A DNA stretch of 64,000 bases from Planctomycetota bacterium (GTDB lineage Bacteria > Planctomycetota > UBA8742 > UBA2392), in assembly GCA_027493625.1 (NCBI GenBank), contig JAOSKM010000001.1:1748657-1812656 (forward strand), given 5' to 3'. Every line of letters begins with the position of its first letter. Position 1 is the first letter of the stretch. Shown in pieces: positions 39,845 through 47,991 of the stretch. Both the position numbers and the translations under genes were made by a program. The notes beneath the pieces are model-generated. The model did no database searches. It saw only the letters and a list, made by a program, of their open reading frames with translations, and was not told the origin of the DNA.

Positions 39845-40105
39845 GGACAACTAAGGCGTGAGGCAGGGGGAGCTGCGGGTTGGATAAGCCGGACCTCGGA
39901 CTGGGGACATGACCCTGAGAGGTCGAGTGCCTGAGTGAGGCCGGCGCGAACTCGTCAAGTGATGCCCGCTCAGGCGGTGACATCGAATAGATGTTTGGAC
40001 CAACCCCGCAAGCAACCCTCAGCCCCCTTGACCCAATCGCTCATAGATGTCCCCGTTCCGCGTGCATGGCTGATTTGAACAGCCGGCATGCGCGTGCACA
40101 CAGAA

Positions 40106-40135
40106 AAGGGACAGGCACCAAGGTGCCTGTCCCTT
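40106..40135. terminator. GGGACAGGCACC hairpin, likely bidirectional terminator
   Basis: A perfect 14-bp inverted repeat (40106-40119 with 40122-40135) with a two-base loop lies just past the stop of the minus-strand CDF gene. The AAAA before it provides a T-run on the minus strand. A near-identical hairpin lies at 44921. The 300 bases between 39844 and 40148 contain this element and the IS110 right end; no other gene is seen. Confidence 0.8.
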
Positions 40136-40147
40136 GCCGCCGTGGCG

Positions 40148-41179
<1,032 letters not shown>

Positions 41180-41221
41180 GGGGCGGGAATTTAGCGGAGG
41201 AAAACGATTGCGCCAATAGGC

Positions 41222-41398
41222 TCAAGCGGACTTGCGTCGACGTTCCTCGTAGCGCTTGCGATTTTCCTCATGCTCGCGAGCCTTGAGAGCTTTCCATTCT
41301 CGCATCTGCTCTGCCGTGATCGAACTCGGCCCTTCCGCGGGGCCGCCCTTGTTCTTCAGAGCGTGGATCAGGTGTTTTGCGATTCCCTTGCGCTTCAT
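41222..41398 (-). CDS. Small basic protein, unknown
   Basis: A 58-residue, highly charged protein starting at the ATG at 41398 (MKRKGIAKHLIHALKNKG) and ending in an Arg-rich helix. No family recognised. It overlaps the stop of the upstream gene by four bases (ATGA), so the two are probably translated together. Confidence 0.6.
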   Translation of the reverse strand: MKRKGIAKHLIHALKNKGGPAEGPSSITAEQMREWKALKAREHEENRKRYEERRRKSA

Positions 41399-41781
41399 GA
41401 CACACCCTTGATCGCCAGAGGCCATTGGCCGGCGTATTCGCCGTCAACTGACGCAATTACATTGTATCTGCCTTCGGACGGGAAGGTAATCCCTTCGAAC
41501 GGCACGATTGCGTAGGCGGCTTCCGGAACCTCTCCAATTTCCAGTTGTCCATCCGCATCAGCAACCGCAATGAAGCCTTCAGCCTCGTGAACAATCTCCA
41601 GGCTCAGCAAGTGGTTGTCGCCCTTCAGCCCGAAACACTCAAACAGGACAACGAAGTCATGCTCTTCGCCCGGCAGGCCTTTCCGCTCAATGGCGTGAAA
41701 GACATTCAGCAGGCTGACTTTGCGGTGCAGGTAGCTGAATCCTTCAGCCAGGGTTATCCGTGACGACAGACTGAGAGCCAT
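41395..41781 (-). CDS. Hypothetical protein, possibly DUF6941-like
   Basis: A 128-residue beta-rich cytosolic protein with no signal peptide (MALSLSSRITLAEGFSYLHR). The pattern (a secondary metabolic-like beta sandwich: FVVLFECFGLKGDNHLLSLE, YNVIASVDGEYAGQWPLAI) reminds me of the DUF6941 family, with low certainty. It is co-translated with the 58-residue gene after it. Base composition is less GC-rich than that of its neighbours, which could mean a transferred pair. Confidence 0.6.
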   Translation of the reverse strand: MALSLSSRITLAEGFSYLHRKVSLLNVFHAIERKGLPGEEHDFVVLFECFGLKGDNHLLSLEIVHEAEGFIAVADADGQLEIGEVPEAAYAIVPFEGITFPSEGRYNVIASVDGEYAGQWPLAIKGVS

Positions 41782-41791
41782 TCAGGAACTC

Positions 41792-42007
41792 CTAGCTGTT
41801 GAAGTGCGCGAAGGCGTCCTTCACCTCGAACGGCCTGAAGCCCTGCCGGCAGAACAGCTCGCACTGGATGCCGGCCTGTTTGCAGGCGGCCTCGGCCTGG
41901 CAGCTGAAGCCGCGGTATTCGGGGTTGCCGCGGGGCTCGGGCCCGCCGCCGAAGTGGATTTCGACGATCTCGCCGAGCTGGTCGCACTGGATGTCGAAGA
42001 TTGGCAT
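41792..42007 (-). CDS. Small Cys-containing protein after rnpA
   Basis: A 71-residue protein with cysteines at about 8, 36, 42, 49 and 53, opening MPIFDIQCDQLGEIVEI. The opening resembles FmdB-type zinc ribbons, but the Cys spacing is not the CxxC pair expected there. It starts three bases after the rnpA stop, where yidD stands in many genomes; it is not YidD. Function unknown. Confidence 0.65.
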   Translation of the reverse strand: MPIFDIQCDQLGEIVEIHFGGGPEPRGNPEYRGFSCQAEAACKQAGIQCELFCRQGFRPFEVKDAFAHFNS

Positions 42008-42010
42008 GGC

Positions 42011-42385
42011 TCAGTTGCTCTGCTTGTGGGTGCCCATCCGCGCCAGCAGTTTTAGAAAACTGTCGGCCAGCTCGTCAAAGGTTGAATCCCGCGCCTCGGG
42101 CCGTTTTGAGGGCAACACCACCAGGTCGAAGGCCCCGATCTCGCGCTTGTGAGTGCGGAAGATCTCGCGCACCCGGCGCTTGAAGCGGTTGCGCTGCACG
42201 GCGTTGCCGAAACGCGTGCTAACCACCAGCCCCAAACGCGGGTAACCAAGCTCGTTCTCGAGCCAGTGCATCACCAGCCGTTTGTTGCCGGCGCTGTGGC
42301 CGTTGTCGAAAACCGCGTCGAACTGCGGCTTGGCCAGCAGTTTCTCTTCCTTGCGCAGCTTGTTGTCGTCGAGGTTCGGGTGCAT
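42011..42385 (-). CDS. rnpA: Ribonuclease P protein component
   Basis: RnpA is the protein subunit that helps RNase P RNA process tRNA 5' ends. The 124-residue product has the family core RLGLVVSTRFGNAVQRNR followed by FKRRVREIFR, which forms the RNA-binding RNR motif and helix. The length is normal. In most bacteria rnpA follows rpmH near dnaA; here rpmH is absent upstream, where a repeat hairpin and the divergent priA are found instead. Confidence 0.93.
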   Translation of the reverse strand: MHPNLDDNKLRKEEKLLAKPQFDAVFDNGHSAGNKRLVMHWLENELGYPRLGLVVSTRFGNAVQRNRFKRRVREIFRTHKREIGAFDLVVLPSKRPEARDSTFDELADSFLKLLARMGTHKQSN

Positions 42386-42387
42386 GG

Positions 42388-42510
42388 TGGCTGGTGGTTG
42401 GTGGTTGGTGGTTGGTGGTTGGTGGCGGCCGCTTCAGAAGTCAAGCAGGTCTCCGGCGCACTTGATGCCAGGCACCAGTCACTAAACACCAATCACCAAC
42501 CACTATCTTG
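42388..42510. repeat. GGTTGGTG-type heptamer-repeat hairpin between rnpA and priA
   Basis: The left arm repeats GGTGGTT about four times right before rnpA; the right arm (42465-42510) has the looser complement (CACCAGTCACTAAACACCAA, then CACCAACCACTA). It occupies the divergent space between rnpA and priA, where both promoters must lie. Confidence 0.82.
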
Positions 42511-42523
42511 TCGCACTCACAGC

Positions 42524-42529
42524 TATAGT
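42524..42529 (+). promoter_or_regulatory. Possible -10 element for a leaderless priA transcript
   Basis: TATAGT ends seven bases before the priA ATG at 42537, and no ribosome-binding site fits between. This would place transcription at or near the ATG. No convincing -35 is seen at 16-18 bases upstream, so the assignment is tentative. Confidence 0.3.
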
Positions 42530-42536
42530 CCGTTTC

Positions 42537-44915
42537 ATGAACGCTCGCGGCAAGCTGTTTGATGCACAAGACCTCAAGCCGGTGGTCAAAGGCCGCTTTG
42601 TTGAAGTCGCCCTGCCCACGCCCGTGGACCGGGTGTTCGACTACCTGGTGCCAGAGCCCCTGGCCGAGCGCGCCAAGGTCGGCCACCGCGTCACTGTTCC
42701 GTTTGGCAAACGCAGCCTGCAGGGCTTCGTGGTCGCCGAGAAGCACGACTCCACCCTGATGCGCCACCAGATCAAGGAGATCCTGGAGGCCCCCGACGAC
42801 GAGCCGCTTCTCGGCCAGGGCATGCTGCAACTCACTAAATGGATGGCCGAGTACTACGCCTGCGCCTGGGGCGAGGCCTTGCAGGCGGTGTTGCCGGCCG
42901 TGGTGCGCACCGGGCGCAAACGCCGCATGCTGACGGTGCTGCGGCTGGCGAAGTCGCCCGCCGAGACGCTGGGCCACGCCGCGGAGCTTGAAGACAAGGC
43001 CCGTGCCAGCAAGAGCGGCGGCGAGCGCACCCTGGGCTACGCGCGTGTGCTGCGCGCGATGGGGACGTTCGTGGAGGACGTCTTCACGCCCGCGCACCTG
43101 GCCGAGAAGCTGGGCGTGTCGCAGTCGCCGATCCGCACGCTGGTGAAGCAGGGCTGGCTGCGCTTCGAGAAGATCGAGCCCGAACACGCCCCCGGCGGCG
43201 GCGTGCTGGTCGCGCCCGAGCGCGTGCCGGAAACGCTGACCTACGACCAGCACAAGGCGCTGGAGGCCGTGGGCGGCGCGATCGACCGCGACGAGTTCAA
43301 GACCTTCCTGCTGTTCGGCGTCACTGGCAGCGGCAAGACCGAGGTGTACATACGCTCCATCGGCCGCGCGCTGGAACACGGCAAGTCGGCAATCGTGCTG
43401 GTACCCGAAATCAGCCTGACGCCGCAGACCGTGCGACGCTTCGCCAGCCGCTTCGAGGGCGTGAGTGTGCTGCACTCCAGCATGACCGACGCCGAGCGCC
43501 GCGACGCCTGGAAAGCCATCGGCAGCGGCAAGTCGCGGGTGGTGATCGGCCCGCGCAGCGCGCTGTTCGCCCCGGTGAAAGACCTCGGCCTCGTGGTGGT
43601 CGATGAAGAGCACGAGGGCACCTACAAGCAGGACAGCACCCCGCGCTACCACGCGCGCGACACGGCCATCATGCGCTGCCGCCTGGAGCGCGCGGTGGCG
43701 CTGCTCGGCTCAGCCACGCCGTCGCTGGAGACCTGGCACAACGCGCAGGGTGGCAAGTACGAGTTGCTTGAACTCAAGTCGCGAGTGCGTCCCGAGTCCC
43801 GTGTCCCTGGTGCCGAGTCAACTGCCATCGACACGGGACTCGGGACTCGAGACTCGGGACTGGCTTCCGTCGAGATCATCGACATGGCCCAGGAATGCCG
43901 CGAGCAGCACAAGCTCACCTTCTTCTCGCGCCGCCTGCGGGGCGCCTGCAGCGCCGCACTTGAGCGCGACGAGCAGGTGATCATTTTCCTGAACCGGCGC
44001 GGCTACCATACCCTGCTGTCCTGCTCCAACTGCGGGCAGGCCATGATGTGCCCCCAGTGCGACATCCCCATGAGCTTCCACCGCGGCCTGAAAAAGATGG
44101 CCTGCCATTACTGCCTCGACACCGCGCCGATCCCGCCCCAGTGCCCGCACTGCCTGGGCGGGCCGGTCAAACTGATGGGCATGGGAACCGAGCGCCTCGA
44201 GGAAGAACTGAACGTGATCTTCGCCGGCCGCCAGATCGCGCGCATGGACAGCGACGTGATGAAGACCCGCGAAGATTACGAGGTCACGCTCGACGCCTTC
44301 CGCGCGGGCGAAACGCAGATCCTGGTCGGCACGCAGATGATCGCCAAGGGGCTCGACTTCCCGGACGTCACCGTGGTGGGCGTGGTCAGCGCCGACGTCG
44401 GCATGGGGCTTGGCGACTTCCGCAGCTATGAGCGCAGCTTTCAACTGCTGACGCAGGTCGCCGGCCGCGCGGGGCGCGGCAGCAAGCCGGGCGTGGTGAT
44501 CGTGCAGACCTTCCAGCCCGAGCACGTCAGCATCGTGACCGGCGCGCGCCAGGACTACCGCGCCTTCGTCAGCTACGAGCTGCAGCACCGGAATGAGAGC
44601 AACTACCCGCCCTTCTCACGGGTGGTGCTAATCACCGTCGAGGCCCACGACGCCGCCAAGGCCGACGAGGAAGCCGCCAAGGTGGCCGCCACGGCCGACG
44701 ACTTCGCCAAGCGCTACCAGGGCACGATCTACCAGGTGGCGGGGCCCTTCGAGGCGCCGATCGCCAAGCTGCGCGGGCGTCATCGCCGGCAGGTGATGAT
44801 CAAGGCCCGCGGCTTCCGCGAAGTACGCGGCGTGGTGGAAGCCATCAAGCCGCTGGTGAAGGTGGGCGAACGCCTGCGCATGAGCATCGACGTGGACCCG
44901 GTCAACATGCTGTAA
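42537..44915 (+). CDS. priA: Primosomal replication restart helicase PriA, with repeat-encoded insert
   Basis: PriA reloads the replisome at stalled forks. The 792-residue product has the N-terminal 3'-end-binding domain, the winged-helix, and a superfamily 2 helicase core: Walker A GVTGSGKTEVY (near 262), VVVDEEHEGTYKQD, and the zinc-binding Cys cluster (SCSNCGQAMMCPQC, CHYCLDTAPIPPQCPHC) followed by motif V/VI regions (TQMIAKGLDFP, QVAGRAGRG). Residues about 418-442 are foreign to the family: they are encoded by a heptamer-repeat hairpin (43789-43862) that keeps the frame. The insert falls between helicase lobe 1 and the IIDMAQECRE segment, a place that probably tolerates extra length. Confidence 0.95.
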   Translation: MNARGKLFDAQDLKPVVKGRFVEVALPTPVDRVFDYLVPEPLAERAKVGHRVTVPFGKRSLQGFVVAEKHDSTLMRHQIKEILEAPDDEPLLGQGMLQLTKWMAEYYACAWGEALQAVLPAVVRTGRKRRMLTVLRLAKSPAETLGHAAELEDKARASKSGGERTLGYARVLRAMGTFVEDVFTPAHLAEKLGVSQSPIRTLVKQGWLRFEKIEPEHAPGGGVLVAPERVPETLTYDQHKALEAVGGAIDRDEFKTFLLFGVTGSGKTEVYIRSIGRALEHGKSAIVLVPEISLTPQTVRRFASRFEGVSVLHSSMTDAERRDAWKAIGSGKSRVVIGPRSALFAPVKDLGLVVVDEEHEGTYKQDSTPRYHARDTAIMRCRLERAVALLGSATPSLETWHNAQGGKYELLELKSRVRPESRVPGAESTAIDTGLGTRDSGLASVEIIDMAQECREQHKLTFFSRRLRGACSAALERDEQVIIFLNRRGYHTLLSCSNCGQAMMCPQCDIPMSFHRGLKKMACHYCLDTAPIPPQCPHCLGGPVKLMGMGTERLEEELNVIFAGRQIARMDSDVMKTREDYEVTLDAFRAGETQILVGTQMIAKGLDFPDVTVVGVVSADVGMGLGDFRSYERSFQLLTQVAGRAGRGSKPGVVIVQTFQPEHVSIVTGARQDYRAFVSYELQHRNESNYPPFSRVVLITVEAHDAAKADEEAAKVAATADDFAKRYQGTIYQVAGPFEAPIAKLRGRHRRQVMIKARGFREVRGVVEAIKPLVKVGERLRMSIDVDPVNML
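43785..43862. repeat. Heptamer-repeat hairpin inside priA
   Basis: CGGGACT-type heptamers in the right arm (43830-43860) and their complement in the left arm; the core is a perfect 17-bp inverted repeat (43789-43805 with 43830-43846). The whole element is in frame with priA and free of stops. Confidence 0.88.
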
Positions 44916-44920
44916 CACGA

Positions 44921-44955
44921 AACGGGGACGGGCACCTTTGGTGCCTGTCCCCGTT
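44921..44955. terminator. GGGGACGGGCACC hairpin, likely bidirectional terminator
   Basis: A 16-base arm (44921-44936) pairs with 44940-44955 with one mismatch around TTT. It sits between the convergent stops of priA and the zinc-ribbon membrane protein. It belongs to the same family as the hairpin at 40106; a lone arm is seen near 51059. Confidence 0.75.
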
Positions 44956-44967
44956 CCCGGTTCATCT

Positions 44968-45738
44968 CTACTTGGCGCGTTCTTGCCGCACCTGATTGCT
45001 GTAACGCTGCTGGTACTCCTGGAAGTCGCCGCGCGGCTTCACGGGCGTGGGCGTCGGCCCAACGGGCGTCGGCTCCACGGGGTAGCGGTAGCCGCGCTCG
45101 CGGGCGGCGCGTTCCCACTCAGCCTGCTGGGCTTTGTACTGCTTCATGCGTTCTTCCAGCTCACGCAGGCGCTGGTTGGTATCGGTATAGCGCGGGCCGG
45201 GCGCGGCGAGCTGCTCCTTCACCGGCTCAACGAACACCGGCTTGTCGCGGTGCGGCCGACAGTTGGTGCGCCCGCCGTCAGTCAACATCGCCCACACCAT
45301 GAACACGGACAGCAGAATCGAAACTACAGAGAAGACGATCCCCAGCTTCGCGCGTGAATGGTAAGGCCGGTTATGGGCGCGGCACCAGCGGCGGCTGCGC
45401 CAGGCCGATAGCAGGCCGCCGAGCGCCAGGCCGGCCGACAGCACACTGCCGCAGCCGGTGAAGGCCAGAATCAGCGCCAGCAGGCCAAGCACGAAGGCGG
45501 GCGCGGCATGCGGGTCCTGGGGCAGGGCGATGAAGCGGCGCCGGCGCGGAAGCCGCGCGGGCTGCGAGATTTCGGGACGCTTCTGCCAGGTGGGGTACGG
45601 CGCGTAGCCATAGGGCACGCCGGATTGCGGATGCACACTGAGTTTCCGGCCACAGTCGGGGCAGGAAACGCGGTCGCCCAGGTAGAACTCGCTTACCTGG
45701 CTGGTCCAACCGCAGTTGCAGCGAATCTCAAGGCTCAT
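44968..45738 (-). CDS. Zinc-ribbon membrane protein
   Basis: A 256-residue protein with an N-terminal zinc ribbon (IRCNCGW near 5-11, SCPDCGRKL near 24-32), a short linker and two or three membrane helices (about 75-105 and 128-150). The C-terminal part is a coiled helix (LRELEERMKQYKAQQAEWER) ending in a Pro/Thr linker. The general plan, a ribbon plus DUF4190-like helices, is common in planctomycetes. I chose the ATG at 45738 because it opens directly with the ribbon. Confidence 0.8.
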   Translation of the reverse strand: MSLEIRCNCGWTSQVSEFYLGDRVSCPDCGRKLSVHPQSGVPYGYAPYPTWQKRPEISQPARLPRRRRFIALPQDPHAAPAFVLGLLALILAFTGCGSVLSAGLALGGLLSAWRSRRWCRAHNRPYHSRAKLGIVFSVVSILLSVFMVWAMLTDGGRTNCRPHRDKPVFVEPVKEQLAAPGPRYTDTNQRLRELEERMKQYKAQQAEWERAARERGYRYPVEPTPVGPTPTPVKPRGDFQEYQQRYSNQVRQERAK

Positions 45739-45810
45739 CGCAACACCTGAAACGATTATACACCGCGAGGCGACAAACCCCAAAAATTGAAAAACGACGG
45801 CAGCACCCGA

Positions 45811-45843
45811 AAATGAAAGCCCCCGGGACGGGCCCGGGGGTTC
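45811..45843 (-). terminator. Terminator-like hairpin after the anti-sigma gene
   Basis: CCCCCGGG (45820-45827) pairs with CCCGGGGG (45833-45840); on the minus strand it is followed by a T-rich stretch. It lies about 20 bases past the stop at 45864. Confidence 0.7.
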
Positions 45844-45863
45844 AGGGTTTTCAGAATTTGCGG

Positions 45864-47027
45864 CTACTCGCGCAGCGCCGCCCGCGCGGCCTGCAGGCGG
45901 GTGAACTCTTCGGTGGTCAGCAGGTTGCGCACCAGCTCAAGCTGGCCGGGCTGCAGGTCTTCGTCGTAATCGCCGAACTTGTCACGGAAGCGGCGGCCGG
46001 CATCCAGGTCGCGCCCGAGGCGCAGGTGCGCGGCAATGGCCGCGGCGTTGGCCTGGTCCGTGAAGCGCCCGCGGCTCTGCCACTTGAGGTAGAAGTCCGC
46101 GGCCTCGATCACCGCATGGTGGTCGTGGCGGTACTCGGCCTGGCGCACCAGCGAGTACAGGGTGATCTCATCCAGGCGCTGGCCGTCGTCGGCCATGGCG
46201 GCCACGCGTGAATCCGGCACGGGCGAGGCGCCCTGCACGCTGATGCGATACTCGCTAAGCCGCTCGTCGGGGGCCTGCACTTCCGCGAGGGCTTTGCGCA
46301 CCACGGCCATGTCCACGGGCTGGCGCTCGGCGCGGCTGCGCTCGATCTCATGGTTGATGGCCTGCAGGGCGGCGTCCAGGCGCACGATGTATTGCTCGTA
46401 TGTTCCGCGCCGGTTGGCCGGCAGGTCGTTGATCTGCTCGGCCAGCCACAGGTTGCGGCGCCCGAGGTCTGAATACTGCAGCTCCATGGCGATCAGCTGG
46501 CGCTGCAGGTCCGGGTCGTCCACGCGCGTGGCGGCCACGTTGCGGCGCAGCGCATCGAAGCGCGCGTTGTGGTCGGCCAGCGCGGGCAGCAGGTCGTCTT
46601 CGGTGGCGGTCACGCGCGCAACGGGCGCCGCGCCGCCCAGCCCCTCGACGTTTTCGGGCTCGCCCGAGAACATGCCCGGCACGCCGATCATCGCCAGCAC
46701 CAGCGCCGCAGCAGCAGCGCCCAGGCCGACGTGCACCACGTGCTGCCACAGGGGCATCGGCGCTGCCATAATCTGCCGGCGGGCGCGCTCGGCCAGTTCT
46801 TCCTCGCGGATACGGCCGATTACCCGCTGGTCGAAGCCTTCGCGGGGCTGCTGCACTGGCAGGTTGCCCAGCAGCTCGATGGAACGTCGCAGGGCATCAA
46901 CCTGGCGCTTGAGTTCGGGATTCGCGCCCAGGCGGCGCTCGAAGTCGCGCTCGGCCTCGGCGGACATGCGCCCGTCCACGTATTCGTGGACTTCCGGCGC
47001 GAAGGGTTTGTATTCAGCAGGTTCCAT
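45864..47027 (-). CDS. Putative anti-sigma factor, membrane
   Basis: A 387-residue protein in the usual position after an ECF sigma gene. The N-terminal 70 residues (VHEYVDGRMSAEAERDFERRLGANPELKRQV) match the anti-sigma domain pattern, without the zinc-binding HxxxCxxC. One membrane helix follows (GLGAAAAALVLAMIGVPGMF, about 101-120). The remaining 260 residues are helical and would be extracytoplasmic. It is separated from the sigma gene by a repeat hairpin of about 125 bases, so both may be on one transcript. Confidence 0.82.
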   Translation of the reverse strand: MEPAEYKPFAPEVHEYVDGRMSAEAERDFERRLGANPELKRQVDALRRSIELLGNLPVQQPREGFDQRVIGRIREEELAERARRQIMAAPMPLWQHVVHVGLGAAAAALVLAMIGVPGMFSGEPENVEGLGGAAPVARVTATEDDLLPALADHNARFDALRRNVAATRVDDPDLQRQLIAMELQYSDLGRRNLWLAEQINDLPANRRGTYEQYIVRLDAALQAINHEIERSRAERQPVDMAVVRKALAEVQAPDERLSEYRISVQGASPVPDSRVAAMADDGQRLDEITLYSLVRQAEYRHDHHAVIEAADFYLKWQSRGRFTDQANAAAIAAHLRLGRDLDAGRRFRDKFGDYDEDLQPGQLELVRNLLTTEEFTRLQAARAALRE

Positions 47028-47111
47028 CCAAGGGGCCCCGTCAAGCTTTGCGGCGCGATAGGCCGCTTTACAAGGCTGTTACGAACCAGCCCTGATTGCA
47101 CAGCAGAAAAT

Positions 47112-47226
47112 TCCGTTCAGAGGTCAGAGGTCAGGGGAGTAAGGCTTAGGGCGTTGGGGATGAATCGGGCCGGTAGTTCCCTGACCTCCGACCTCTAACC
47201 GCTGAACTCTAACCTTTGACCTCTAT
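47112..47226. repeat. Heptamer-repeat hairpin between sigma and anti-sigma genes
   Basis: The left arm has AGAGGTC units near 47115-47140 and the right arm CTGACCTCCGACCTCTAACC-type units (47180-47226). The right arm runs into the end of the sigma gene, whose stop codon at 47223-47225 lies in the repeat. The same heptamer type occurs at 15110. Confidence 0.8.
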
Positions 47227-47855
47227 CCTCTAACTTCCGCCGAGTCGCTTCCTTCTTCCTCTGTATCGACAAACCGGGCCAGCCGGTTGGTGAAGAACTC
47301 GCGGGCGCGGGCCAGCCTGGCCGACACCGTCTTCACGCTGCACTCCAGCACCTCCGAGGCTTCCTCGTGGGTCAGCTTCTGGATGTCCACCAGCTCCAGC
47401 ACATCGCGGAACTTGGGGCTCATGGCCGCCAGGGTCTGGTCGATCAGCTCGCGCAGCTCGTTGTTGGTGGTGATACCGACGGGGCCGCTGCCCGGGTGCT
47501 CGAACTGCAGGCCGGGCGAATCCTCATCGTCATCGTTGCTCTTGCCGCGCAGCACGGTGAACGTCACCGGGCGCTTCTTGCGGATGTAGTCGGTCACCAG
47601 GTTGCGCGCCACCCGGTACAGCCAGGCCGAGGCGGTCTCGTCGCGGATGCGGTCGAGCTCTTTGTACAGGCGCACGAAGGTTTCCTGGGCGATGTCCTCG
47701 GCCGTGGATTCGTCACGCACCAGCCGGTTCACATAGGTGAAGATGGGCCCGCGGTACTTCTCGAGGTAGCGCTCGAAGCGTTCCATGCGCGGTGAAGCCT
47801 TCTTCCCCGGTGCCCCGGCAGGGTTGGGGCGTCTTGCTGCTGTGCCAGCGTTCAT
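47223..47855 (-). CDS. ECF-type RNA polymerase sigma factor
   Basis: A 210-residue ECF sigma factor. Region 2 is visible in YLEKYRGPIFTYVNRLVRDE, ESTAEDIAQETFVRLY and SAWLYRVARNLVTDYIR. Region 4 follows a linker of about 40 residues: MSPKFRDVLELVDIQKLTHE, then EASEVLECSVKTVSARLARA. The start may be 47855 or the ATG at 47786 (MERFERYLEK). The last codons (SAEVRG) come from the adjoining repeat. It heads the sigma/anti-sigma pair and is divergent from the sensor kinase. Confidence 0.92.
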   Translation of the reverse strand: MNAGTAARRPNPAGAPGKKASPRMERFERYLEKYRGPIFTYVNRLVRDESTAEDIAQETFVRLYKELDRIRDETASAWLYRVARNLVTDYIRKKRPVTFTVLRGKSNDDDEDSPGLQFEHPGSGPVGITTNNELRELIDQTLAAMSPKFRDVLELVDIQKLTHEEASEVLECSVKTVSARLARAREFFTNRLARFVDTEEEGSDSAEVRG

Positions 47856-47991
47856 TTCGGCAACTCCGGGTTCTGGTTCACGGCCCTTGGATCGTTAATA
47901 CGCGGGCTGCGGCCATACCCCCCGGAAATCCCTTCCCTGTTGCTGATATTACCCGATGTTTCGCTAAGATTTACCACGAAAGGGTTGCCAT

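Larger units (their letters stand above)
38750..40080 (+). mobile_element. IS110-family insertion element (ends approximate)
   Basis: One transposase gene flanked by about 100 bases upstream and about 230 bases downstream without other genes. IS110 elements have no obvious terminal inverted repeats and make no clear target duplication, so the ends cannot be set from this copy alone. The element lies directly after the DUF1549/1553 gene. Confidence 0.6.

Noticed and set aside
42388..42510. CRISPR or tRNA-like structure in the rnpA-priA gap
   Set aside because: It is a tandem heptamer repeat with a complementary arm, without spacers and without a cloverleaf.
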